From contig CM044958.1 of the NCBI GenBank assembly GCA_024516035.1, positions 7,397,316-7,461,315 on the forward strand: a DNA stretch of 64,000 bases. Reading direction: 5' to 3'. The notes under the pieces are model-generated. The model saw only the letters and a list, made by a program, of their open reading frames with translations. It did not search any database and was not told the DNA's origin. The position numbers were made by a program, and so were the translations under genes. Source of the DNA: Bactericera cockerelli (taxonomy: Eukaryota > Arthropoda > Insecta > Hemiptera > Triozidae). Positions 41,901 to 48,309 of this stretch are shown here, piece after piece (within the stretch, counting starts at the first letter, position 1; every line of letters begins with the position of its first letter).

Positions 41901-43481
41901 TTTCAACAAAATTCTATTTTGTTATCTATGTAAACAAAATTCTTACTTTCTATTATCAATAAGGTATAGAAAGTGTTGTAATCGGTCACTTTTTTTACAA
42001 AATGAGCTCATAACATTTGTGGACGAATTATTTAATTTGGGTGGGTTTAACGTCGCTTTCAACTGCATGGTCATATCACGATGGGGGTGTTACCCTCCAT
42101 TCGCAGGAAACTCACAAACCTGATTCTCACATGAACCTCACCCAGCCTGGGTTGGGCCGGAATGGCAGCATTACCAAGTCTTCACCTCGCTGCACGTCGG
42201 ACTTCGGTGATCCTACGAGAATTTGTGCATTCAAGGCGCCATCGACGCTAGCAGTTCTTAACACTTAGATGACCGGCATGGTTTTTCGTGAATTCTCTTG
42301 TGGGACCGGCGATAATACGGCTATCCGACCGCGTGTACCACCGGCGGTACACAGGGTCGTCTACGTGTTAATTATTTTTTTTTTAAGAAAAGATAAAAAG
42401 GAGATGAGAAAAGAAATCCAATCATTCAAAGATAATAGTCCTAGCCAGCGTCGATGGCATGTTGAATACACCGGTTCCCTTCAGAACACCGAAGTTAAGC
42501 GACATCCAGCGAGGTTAAGACTTGGATGGGTGACCATTCAAATTCTAATTCTCGTGACGCTGGCTTTTCCCGGCCCCACTCAGGCTGGGTGAGGTCAATG
42601 TGAGTAGCAGGTTTGTGAGTTTCCTGCGAATGGAGGGTAAAACCCCCGTCGTGATATGACCATGGCAGTTGAAAGCGACGTTAAACCCCACAAAAAAAAA
42701 AGATAATAGAAATTCAGAAAATGAACAATACCTAACATTATTGAATTGTGAATATTTTCGAAGTAATATAATCAGCCACGTTCAGACAGCGTTGATGACG
42801 AGTTGAATGCACCGCTTCTCGTAGGATCACCTAAGTTAAGCAACGTGCAGCGAGGTGAAGACTTCGTGATGCTGGAGTTCTGGCCCAACCCAGGCTTAAT
42901 GAGGTTACTGTGGGTAGCAGGTTTATGAGTTTCCTGCGAATGGAGGATAGAACCCGCGTCTTGAGATGACCTCGCTATTGAATGAGACGTTAAACCCCAG
43001 TTTAAATAAGAATCTTATAATGAGACTTTTATTCCCATCAGGCCTTCACAATAGGCGAATCTTCCCAAATCTCAAGTGTGTCATATTAATTTTCTTTCTT
43101 TCAACGTGTGCCTTTCTATTTAAAAATCTCAGACAGTACCATTTCCCAAGAGAAACCAGCGCCCCTCCTCTCTCTTGCTACCGACCTCGTCATATTTCCC
43201 TGAGCTAGATCTCCCGGTAGCTCAGTGGTAAAGGCGGCACTCTCTGAATCCAGAGGTCGTGGGTTCAAAACCCAGCCGGGACATGACAAGTTATCCTCCC
43301 ATTTGAGATTTTTAAACCATAATTTAGCTAAATAAGGCGATATTATTATTTTTTGATACCACTCAAGTGATCTTTTTTAAATAGAGTCTACTATGTTTTT
43401 TTCAGGGGCGGTCACCCACCCTCTTACATCTATCGACTTCTGAGTGAACTCTATCATCCAGACGATTCCATCCATGCCTGA
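26917..43481 (+). CDS. EIF2B2: Translation initiation factor eIF2B subunit beta, complete
   Basis: Eight exons (26917-26987, 28336-28422, 28902-29034, 30250-30423, 39057-39191, 40788-40982, 41541-41737, 43406-43481) join in phase to 1068 nt, 355 aa plus stop; the human protein is 351 aa. eIF2B-beta is part of the alpha/beta/delta regulatory core of the decameric exchange factor that reloads eIF2 with GTP in the cytosol. Visible family blocks are [102 protein letters not shown] and [20 protein letters not shown]. Introns are large for an invertebrate gene because of inserted SINEs, MITEs and a DIRS element. Intron 4 starts with GC, not GT. Exons 4, 5 and 6 have tandem copies of one splice junction each. 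Exons 1-3 are AT-rich and exons 4-8 clearly richer in GC. Confidence 0.96.
27067..27326 (-). mobile_element. Full-length 5S-rRNA-derived SINE with target duplication
   Basis: Same structure as 22499-22765 and very similar in sequence. The duplication acatgggagttt is at 27055-27066 and 27327-27338. It lies in EIF2B2 intron 1. Confidence 0.93.
27418..27556 (+). mobile_element. 5S-SINE 3' fragment
   Basis: It holds gctggctattcccagccaca, aggctgggtgaggtaa and a decayed tail ending gatgttaaatccaac. Confidence 0.65.
27800..27845. other. Long hairpin in EIF2B2 intron 1
   Basis: CACAAATTCTTCTCAAGTTC and its reverse complement (one extra G) are separated by four bases. The surrounding ~220 bp is more complex than the intron and may be a decayed insertion. 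Confidence 0.7.
28336..28422 (+). CDS. EIF2B2: EIF2B2 exon 2
   Basis: It encodes [20 protein letters not shown] then QDYQWKNA plus AG. The acceptor (catttaaag) has a weak pyrimidine tract; the donor is gtacgt. Phase and the LLRxII..xxW pattern support it. Confidence 0.88.
28720..28866 (-). mobile_element. tRNA-derived SINE (gtcaccgtggc family)
   Basis: Decayed reverse copy ending 36 bp before the acceptor of EIF2B2 exon 3 (caaagcagctactcg, cacttggccatggtgac). Confidence 0.7.
28902..29034 (+). CDS. EIF2B2: EIF2B2 exon 3
   Basis: It encodes [20 protein letters not shown] then [20 protein letters not shown], a signature of the beta subunit. The acceptor is ttttcag and the donor gtgagt. Confidence 0.95.
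29130..29252 (-). mobile_element. tRNA-Thr-like SINE
   Basis: Reverse copy with gggccttgaaccaccgacct, caggttacaagtccgccgcc. Confidence 0.82.
29345..29560 (+). mobile_element. tRNA-derived SINE, another subfamily
   Basis: It contains gtcaccttggcctagctcag, acccgggttcgaatcccgg and an end (acccactaaaagttatgaca) seen after other SINEs (for example near 14690 and 31790). Confidence 0.65.
29788..29925 (+). mobile_element. tRNA-Thr-like SINE
   Basis: A good copy: gacctcactagcttgatcga, ggacttgtaacctggaggtc, ggttcaagtcccgg. Confidence 0.85.
29940..30249 (+). repeat. 139-bp junction-spanning array at EIF2B2 exon 4 acceptor
   Basis: Three acceptors (tttatttcag, or gatttcag) lie exactly 139 bp apart with the G at 29971, 30110 and 30249. 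Each is followed by the same 44 nt of exon ([14 protein letters not shown]). Only the last continues into exon 4. From either upstream acceptor the frame ends at a TGA inside the next copy. Confidence 0.93.
30250..30423 (+). CDS. EIF2B2: EIF2B2 exon 4, GC donor
   Basis: It encodes [20 protein letters not shown] through [15 protein letters not shown], in phase on both sides. The intron after CCAG starts gcgagt, a GC donor; no in-phase GT is nearby. Two upstream copies of its acceptor exist at 29971 and 30110. Confidence 0.93.
30889..31122 (-). mobile_element. tRNA-derived SINE with shared central domain
   Basis: Second copy of the 2590 family. Minus strand: cgtaacagttctgactactg, gttcaatccccggtcgg, then cccacccaggctgggtgagc, ggtacgattcccagcaaatg, ggacgttaaatc. 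The central part is the same domain as in the 5S SINEs. Confidence 0.82.
31266..31552 (+). mobile_element. tRNA-Gly-type SINE
   Basis: The head has ctcgcttgccatgcgg (anticodon GCC) and ggtcccgggttcaaaaccc. The body has tgcgctcgtgttgaccc and cccatcagagg. Confidence 0.82.
31557..31810 (+). mobile_element. tRNA-derived SINE (gtcaccgtggc family)
   Basis: A good copy: accgtggctgagtgagttag, gacctgggttcgatccccgg, cactcatacctcgtgagg. Confidence 0.87.
31852..32019 (+). repeat. DIRS left inverted terminal repeat
   Basis: The core from gacccagatgag to ggtagggggtaatcagtac is mirrored at 38832-38987. The outer 25 nt are mirrored only in the internal complementary region. Confidence 0.93.
32128..34018 (+). 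repeat. 40-bp minisatellite, about 47 units, inside the DIRS element
   Basis: Consensus halves are ccttctgttcccttactgag and ccttctcagtataggttgag. Each unit contains the hairpin ACTGAG-CCTT-CTCAGT. Variant units recur in order (accgtc, then tacagg/accttc, then gctttc, then gccatc). A block at 33241-33360 reappears unchanged at 33601-33720, giving a 360-bp (nine-unit) higher-order period. All frames contain stops. Confidence 0.97.
34020..34965 (+). repeat. Degenerate ~115-bp tandem repeats inside the DIRS element
   Basis: About eight diverged units share cctgtctcctggtacctatg, ggtaccagtcgagccgt, tcaagatttgagccgtgg and ctttgtcctccct. They create open frames on both strands that do not look like proteins. 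Confidence 0.88.
35040..35257 (-). mobile_element. tRNA-derived SINE inserted in the DIRS element
   Basis: Minus strand head: accgttggtagtcaagtgga, taacgcgctagtctgg, ttggttcgaatctcacc. Tail: gtggtagaaaatgctttgag, cctcgcctggtgg, with an (ATT) run. Tail-only copies are at 48765-48830 and 61800-61885. Confidence 0.8.
35258..36122 (+). pseudogene. DIRS gag-like region, broken
   Basis: Two frames: 35258-35631 ([40 protein letters not shown]) and 35776-36122 (acidic/Ser-rich start, then [20 protein letters not shown]). Position and order fit the gag-like first frame of DIRS elements. The domain itself is weakly conserved, so this rests on context. Confidence 0.6.
36470..37279 (+). pseudogene. DIRS RNase H and connection region, frameshifted
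   Basis: Pieces in shifting frames: [14 protein letters not shown] (RNase H catalytic Asp), then [20 protein letters not shown] (Glu), then [37 protein letters not shown] and [18 protein letters not shown] text, the usual order after reverse transcriptase in DIRS/Ngaro elements. No convincing reverse transcriptase core precedes it. Confidence 0.78.
37331..38062 (+). pseudogene. DIRS tyrosine recombinase, C-terminus lost
   Basis: The frame contains the N-terminal helix region twice ([19 protein letters not shown] and [19 protein letters not shown]), a local 93-bp duplication. It then has [20 protein letters not shown] and [20 protein letters not shown], where GRRVHDL is the first catalytic Arg box. 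The HxxR and Tyr boxes are missing: the frame ends at GLVKTVPK and the next sequence is from another element. Confidence 0.8.
38075..38470 (+). pseudogene. Non-LTR retrotransposon fragment (C-terminal Cys-His end)
   Basis: The frame at 38121-38393 reads [60 protein letters not shown]. The C..C...ET..H....C pattern followed by 'F...L...' is the usual end of LINE ORF2 (I/R1/Jockey type). It replaces the end of the DIRS recombinase. Confidence 0.72.
38697..38798 (+). repeat. DIRS internal complementary region
   Basis: The left half is the reverse complement of 31852-31885. The right half (from tagaaaag) is the reverse complement of 38983-39044. The junction aaaa/taga marks the element ends. Confidence 0.93.
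38832..39044 (-). repeat. DIRS right inverted terminal repeat
   Basis: Reverse complement of the left repeat plus a ~60-bp extension that also pairs with the internal complementary region. Confidence 0.93.
39057..39191 (+). CDS. EIF2B2: EIF2B2 exon 5
   Basis: It encodes [20 protein letters not shown] then [20 protein letters not shown] and SPENK, donor gtgagt at 39192. The acceptor cacag is only 12 bp from the right end of the DIRS element. Confidence 0.95.
39130..39752 (+). repeat. 86/92-bp junction-spanning array at EIF2B2 exon 5 donor
   Basis: There are seven copies of the exon 5 end plus donor; the gtgag sites are at 39192 (real), 39284, 39376, 39462, 39548, 39640 and 39726. Each copy carries ~60 nt of exon and ~25 nt of intron. 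Spacing alternates between 92 and 86 bp depending on a 6-bp element (atcaag). Later copies share substitutions (gaggcggctcaac) that differ from the true exon. Confidence 0.95.
40085..40245 (+). mobile_element. tRNA-derived SINE (gtcaccgtggc family), 5'-truncated
   Basis: It has ctggtgggttcgactcccca, ccactcatacctcgtgagga and taacgaccagtggcagtatt. Confidence 0.7.
40277..40410 (+). mobile_element. 5S-SINE with internal deletion
   Basis: The 5S head (gccagcgtcgatggcacgtt, ccggttctcgtaggat) joins directly to the tail (tttgtgagtttcctgag, gcagttgagtgcgacgttaa). The central domain is missing. Confidence 0.85.
40419..40734. mobile_element. piggyBac-like MITE (TTAA target)
   Basis: TTAA at 40415-40418 and 40735-40738 flanks the inverted ends CCCATTGAGTACC and GGTACGCATTGGG. 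Inside, four copies of tctatca(t/c)at.tgata(a/c)c occur; TATCACATGTGATA is a perfect palindrome. It lies in EIF2B2 intron 5. Confidence 0.85.
40788..40982 (+). CDS. EIF2B2: EIF2B2 exon 6
   Basis: It encodes [40 protein letters not shown] and [20 protein letters not shown] then HYSIP. Donor gtgagt at 40983. A piggyBac-like MITE ends 53 bp before it. Confidence 0.96.
40885..41290 (+). repeat. Junction-spanning triplication at EIF2B2 exon 6 donor
   Basis: The last ~100 nt of exon 6 plus the donor occur three times, with gtgagt at 40983, 41115 and 41277. The copies are nearly identical (for example cggaggactg becomes cggtagactg and cggtggactg). Reading past the first donor meets TAA within about ten codons. 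Confidence 0.95.
41288..41500 (+). mobile_element. tRNA-derived SINE with intact acceptor stem
   Basis: GTCCCGG pairs with CCGGGAC over 7 bp. The A box is tagctcagtggtaaagg and the B box gggttcgaaaccc. The anticodon arm CTCTG/CAGAG has a 6-base loop, so this is not a working tRNA. The body (catgacaagttatcctccca, cttattgctggaataatggg) ends in (ATT)n. Other copies are at 43212, 43692, 59653 (-) and 11098 (-). Confidence 0.88.
41541..41737 (+). CDS. EIF2B2: EIF2B2 exon 7
   Basis: It encodes [20 protein letters not shown] through [15 protein letters not shown] plus AC, donor gtaagt. Confidence 0.96.
42039..42252 (-). mobile_element. 5S-rRNA-derived SINE
   Basis: Reverse copy from gggtttaacgtcgctttcaa to cgccatcgacgctagc, with part of the head shortened (gcacgtcggacttcgg). 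Confidence 0.87.
42262..42367. mobile_element. 106-bp piggyBac-like MITE (TTAA target)
   Basis: TTAA at 42258-42261 and 42368-42371. The inverted ends CACTTAGATGACC and GGTCGTCTACGTG have two mismatches in 13. The middle has the palindrome GTGTACC-accggc-GGTACAC. Confidence 0.8.
42443..42699 (+). mobile_element. Full-length 5S-rRNA-derived SINE with target duplication
   Basis: The clearest plus-strand copy. Head: gccagcgtcgatggcatgtt, gaatacaccggttccc, caccgaagttaagcgacatc, gacttggatgggtgacc (5S box C-like). Domain: ggccccactcaggctgggtg, agcaggtttgtgagtttcct. Tail: gcagttgaaagcgacgttaa and an A-run. Duplication aaagataatag at 42428-42438 and 42699-42709. Confidence 0.94.
42776..43000 (+). 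mobile_element. 5S-rRNA-derived SINE, older copy
   Basis: gttgaatgcaccgcttctcg, taagttaagcaacgtgcagc, cccaacccaggcttaatgag, atgagacgttaaacccc. Confidence 0.88.
43212..43352 (+). mobile_element. tRNA-derived SINE (gtcccggtagctc family)
   Basis: tcccggtagctcagtggtaa, gggttcaaaacccagccggg; body shortened. Confidence 0.85.
43406..43481 (+). CDS. EIF2B2: EIF2B2 exon 8 and stop
   Basis: It completes the T codon and encodes [20 protein letters not shown] then SIHA-stop. Acceptor ttttttcag. Confidence 0.95.
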
Positions 43482-43559
43482 TTGCCACACCATCAATGTA
43501 CGAGTGAGATACACAGCTTACATGTTCATTTCTTAAGCTAGTTTCCAACTGTCACACAT

Positions 43560-43565
43560 AATAAA
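43560..43565 (+). promoter_or_regulatory. Candidate poly(A) signal for EIF2B2
   Basis: AATAAA 79 nt after the stop codon, well placed for a short 3' UTR. Confidence 0.45.
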
Positions 43566-43691
43566 TAACTTGGTTTCACAGTTTGCTCGACAAACCAACC
43601 AGCTACTTCAAATAGGACCATTTAGCTTAAATGTATAATGCAGGGGCAAGGGGCATAATACCCAGCATGCCACATCATGGGGCATATTACC

Positions 43692-43905
43692 TGTCCCGGT
43701 AGCTCAGTGGTAAAGGCGGCACCGTGTGAATCCAAAGATTGCAGAGGTCGTGGGTTCGAAACCCAGCCGGGAGAAGACAAGTTATTCTCCCATTTGGGAT
43801 TTTTACCACATAATAATACCTCTTGGGCTTACTGCTGGAATAATGGAACTTCATAGTCCTAATCGGGCAGTATAAATAAGGCGATATTATTATTTTTATT
43901 ATATT
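43692..43905 (+). mobile_element. tRNA-derived SINE (gtcccggtagctc family)
   Basis: tcccggtagctcagtggtaa, ggttcgaaacccagccggga, cttactgctggaataatgga, (ATT)n end. About 210 bp beyond the EIF2B2 stop. Confidence 0.87.
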
Positions 43906-44107
43906 ACTCAGTATTTCTGCGTGACTCGAAAAAATGATCTATGTTACAAATTTTGGAAATCGGTTTTACTTGAAAATAATTATCTGAGGGGCTTTAGATT
44001 TTTATTTATTAGAAAAATGATTACAAGACCTTATTTTGAAAGCATTAAAAAAAATAAAAAAAAATTGAAGGTAAAACTATTCTTAACACCTTTCAGATGA
44101 AAAAAAA

Positions 44108-44290
44108 GTCACTGTGGTCGAGTGAGTTAGCGCGCTAGGCATTTCATGCATGGTGACCTGGGTTCGATCTCCAGCGGCGCAGGATTTTTTGTGCTCTGTT
44201 CTTGGGTAGCTGGTACGATTCCCAGCGAATGGAGGGTTAAACCCCTGTCCTGACTACTTCAAATCAGGACGTTAAAACCAAATAGAATCA
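44108..44290 (+). mobile_element. Chimeric SINE: one family's head, another's tail
   Basis: 44108-44205 is the gtcactgtggtcgagtgagt head and proximal body. At tcttgggtagctggtacg it switches into the tail of the 2590/30889 family (gattcccagcgaatggaggg, atcaggacgttaaaacc). Confidence 0.78.
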
Positions 44291-44756
44291 GCTGGTCACG
44301 ATAGATCTAAATAGACGTCGGTGTGAGATGATTGGTGTTTCTCTTGTGGAACGCCAAACATTCTAATAATAATAAATAGAATAAGACCTACTGAAAGAAA
44401 ATCAAAATAATACACGCACAACTTGTAATGAATATTTGAAAATGTATAATAATTTTTATTTCAATTGAAAAAAAGTTGCTTGATAAAATGTTTCTTAAAG
44501 TAATAATAATAATAAAAAGTAACAAAAATATTCGAAACCAACGTAATTAAAGGAACACCAATTATTATGTTTAGTAAATGTATAATTTTATTATGAATAG
44601 AAATCTGTAGAGTTAAGATGAAAGTGTTTGGGATGTCCGAGAAATGGTGATAGATGTTTTTGTAACCAGCTTGGCTACAGCTGGGGGGAGTGATGGTCTC
44701 CAGCCAACTTAAGTTGAAAGTTGGCTCGTTCAGAACCATTGAATATAAATATATTT

Positions 44757-44826
44757 GTGCGAACCACACAAATCAAAATTTGTGTGGTTCGCACATGTAA
44801 ATACATGTGCGAACCACACAAATTTT
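44757..44826. other. Perfect hairpin with a third arm copy
   Basis: GTGCGAACCACACAAAT, a 4-base spacer, then its exact reverse complement. After atgtaaatacat the arm GTGCGAACCACACAAAT occurs again. The flanking text (44640-44756) is related in reverse to the 53280/56937 repeat family (ccaacttaagttgaaagttg, gatggtctccagcc). Confidence 0.9.
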
Positions 44827-45208
44827 GATTCATTAAAATAATCTACAGTAAAATATTACCATCTTACGAGATATTAAATTGGAGTTACCTGTAATGGTTC
44901 CAACAGTCAAAGAGTCAATTGAAATTAAATCTTTGTTGAAATAAATTACAATTTGTGTAGTAAAAGTTGTGGTGGATATACAATTGTATTTATATCAAGA
45001 GACTTCTTAAAATTTCGGGGAATTAAATCTTTTTGAATCCATAGATGTTGTATGATGTGGGATTTCACTTCACTAAGGCAACAATGTAGTAAGCAACACT
45101 GAAGAAATACTTCACCAAGCAACAAGGGGAAATATGTAATAACAAGCAAGCTTCAGAAATAGCTACAGAAGACTTACCAATCAATTGCCCCAGTGAAATT
45201 TTGCCTTT

Positions 45209-45465
45209 TTTTTTAAGTGGGGTTTAACGTCGCTTTCAACTGCCATGGTCATATCACGACGGGGGTTTTACCCTCCATTCGCAGGAAACTCACAAACCTG
45301 CTACTCACATTGACCTCACCCAGCCTGAGTGGGGCCGGGAAAAGCCAGCGTCACGAGAATTAGAATTTGAATGGTCACCCATCCAAGTCTTAACCTCGCT
45401 GGATGTCGCTTAACTTCGGTGTTCTGAAGGGAAACCGGTGTATTCAACATGCCATCGACGCTGGC
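45209..45465 (-). mobile_element. Full-length 5S-rRNA-derived SINE with target duplication
   Basis: Same structure as the copies at 22499 and 27067. Duplication aattttgccttt at 45197-45208 and 45466-45477. Confidence 0.94.
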
Positions 45466-45479
45466 AATTTTGCCTTTAG

Positions 45480-47250
45480 TTGGTGAAAATTTAGTTAGTT
45501 GGTGAAAATTTCAATGATTCCTGCCTCCTTTACTTTTTCAGCACTTAAGAGCATCAGCTATTAGATATAATAATAACTTTTTCATGAGAAGAATAATCTA
45601 TTATTTTTTCATTTTATTTTTCACACCAAGTATTTGACAGTCTTCTTTATTTCGCAGCCATGAAACAGTAGCCACTTAAAACGCTTGTGGTCTATGTTGT
45701 AGCTTGTCCCATCTCTTCGAGCAATTTCCTAATAAACTTTTAATAGAATAGAATATATCTTCTTTATACTGCCGAGGTAAGACTGAAAAGTCACTTTACT
45801 CCAGCAGTCAAACAGGTCTTAAATAGGATAAATTTATCCTATTTAAGAGACATCAAACTATCTTCTATCTTAAATTTGGCACTTCTACTGTTGCTGCCTC
45901 TACTCACTTCAAAGGAAATATCACACAAATTTTATACAACGAAAAAGTTTTTTTTCGTGAAAGCATTTTAATACCCCTCTCTTTCGAAGAAACATTTCTC
46001 GCGGATACCCTGTTATAATTGTAACAAGCATAGATTTTTTTTGCATAATCAAAAACAGAAAGACGTTTGTTAACATTTTTTACTGAAAAAAAAAGAAAAT
46101 GGGAAATTTTCGAGGTAAAAATGGCGTATTTTAGTTACATTATTTCATTTAAAAAAGCAATACTTTCTATTCTATACCTTATATAGTTAATAGAAAGTAA
46201 AAAAAAAAAAAATTGACGAAAAAAAACTATATTTAAATTTCAATGACGGACTTCCTGTAGCATGCTTCAAGCAACATACATTGTACATAATATATGTTTA
46301 TAGGTCGCTCATTGCCACATTCTTATGTGAAATGTAAGGACTCTAATTAAGCTTCCTCTGTAAATAAAATAATGTTAGTAAATAGGACCGATAAAAGTTA
46401 TTGTTTTAAATAACTGTGCGTCAACACAAAACGTTATGAAAAAGCTCATAATATAGGTAGTTAGGTACGTTTGAAAAAAGAATTTATTCAAATAATTAAC
46501 TATATTTGTAAAATAATAGTAATTAAAATACGCCAATAGGTGCTGGAAATTTTTCAAAATAGGAAGATGAAGCAGTTTTCCGTAACGAGAATTCAATTAA
46601 CGTTACGAAAAATACTTCCCACTTGAACTGACTAATGAAAAAGCGCAGGGAATTAAACATTCCTGGAATCAAAAGTCAGATAGGTAGCAGGAAAGTGAAG
46701 GAAAGGTCAAATGGCACAAAAGTTATAGAACTATTATAAACTTTATTCAGAATTCGAAGTTAAAATGAAAAGTTAGTCTGAGAAGTTTTGTTGAAAATTA
46801 GGTACATGTCCATACGTAGTAAGTATAAATAATTCTCTTAAATTAGCAATAAACCGTAAATATATTAAAACTTTTAGCTATTCGATTTAAATAATAAAAA
46901 AAATACTCCCTGTTTCTTTGATGCAGAATTTATACTTATATGTATATTTCCCTCTCCATTTGTGCTTGTGTTCACAAAACTCACAAGTTCCCGCAACAAT
47001 ATTCATAGTTCAATATTTTTTATGAACTTTAAATTTTGTACTGTCAAAAAAAAAAAAAAAAAAAATAGTTCCATTGAATTCGGGGGTTATTTCTCATCTG
47101 ACCGGGAATCAGGAGTCTGCAGTTTGAGTTTTAAAACTTTAAATAAGGGAATAATAAAACTTTTATTTTTTTTTCAATTAAATTAATTAATTTATAAGTA
47201 TAGTACCTTATCTTAGATATGAAACACATACTTTATGTTTGTATTAAATT
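45480..47250. other. AT-rich intergenic sequence
   Basis: No gene. A tRNA-Gly-SINE end fragment is at about 45655-45720 (cgcagccatgaaacagtagc). A-runs are at 46200 and 47046. Confidence 0.5.
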
Positions 47251-47257
47251 GTTCATC

Positions 47258-47450
47258 ATCATAGGGTGGCATCATCGTGAACGATGGTAGCCAGGCAGTG
47301 GAGGAATAACTCAGCACTTCTACCACTGTCTTTACAAGGAGGCTAATAATTGACAAGGGCCCCCGGAACCAAGCCAATGCTGGTCTACTCCCTGTTTATA
47401 GTCTCCCAGCCAGGCTGCTGATATACTCCCGGTTTATAGTCCCGCAGCCA
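47258..47450 (-). mobile_element. Interspersed repeat with (ATG)n end
   Basis: Reverse copy of the 12063 family; the head piece (tgctgatatactcccggttt) is partly duplicated. Confidence 0.8.
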
Positions 47451-47751
47451 GAATATTAAATTGTTCACAATAAATAAATTGATTTGATTTGTTTTGGTCT
47501 CGTCAAAACGTAAATAATAAAGAATATGTTGTTTTTATCAACGTGGGAAATGAGTATCGTGTCCAGCATTCGAGATTAACACTGAGAACAGTGACATGTC
47601 CAAAGAAGCAGGGGATAATAAAATGTATAAAAAAAAAATATGTCCTAAGACTACAAATTTTGGCTGTTTTTTTCACGAACTATAAAATAACCGCTATCAC
47701 GTAAAGAACTTTATTTTCAAAGGATGAAATGTTAGTACGCCTCCTCGTACG

Positions 47752-47905
47752 CCAGGAAACTCACAAACCTGCTACCCACATTAACTTCACCCAACTGGGT
47801 TGTTGGACCGGAACGCCAGCAGCATGAAGTCTTCATCTCGCTGGACGTTGCTTAACTTCGGTGATCCTACGAGAACCGGTGCATTCAAAGCGCCATCGGA
47901 GGTGA
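47752..47905 (-). mobile_element. 5S-SINE, 5' two thirds
   Basis: Minus strand from cgatggcgctttgaatgcac through agttaagcaacgtccagcga to gggtagcaggtttgtgag. Confidence 0.85.
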
Positions 47906-48195
47906 CTAGTCCTTTGATTATTTACATGAGAAACAGTTATTCCAATACAAAGCTGAATTTTCCAGTTTTACTAACGAAGAGGAAAGCAAAAGAAAGCACA
48001 ATATTTAGAATTGATATTTTGAAAATAAGTAAAATAACAGCCGAAATCTGTCCTCTCTGGGTAAAATTCAATTGGTAACAACAATGAAATATAATTTAAA
48101 ATATCTAAAGATTGCTTCTAATTAATGGGCGAAAATGGATAGAAAATTACAATAAGTAGTACAGTTTTATCTTTCGAGTGTTAATCGCTTTACTG

Positions 48196-48300
48196 AAATT
48201 ATTGCTTGATGTGGGAATTGAACCACCGAACTCTAGATCACAAGTCCGCAAGCTACGGAAGTTGGTTAATATTAGCTTTTGGAACCGACCTCAGTAGCTA
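48196..48300 (-). mobile_element. tRNA-Thr-like SINE, decayed
   Basis: ggaattgaaccaccgaactc, cacaagtccg, with decayed ends. Confidence 0.6.
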
Positions 48301-48309
48301 GAGTAGTTT

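Noticed and set aside
42443..42560. A 5S rRNA gene
   Set aside because: Only the first ~100 bases are 5S-like. It continues into a SINE domain with an A-tail and target duplication.
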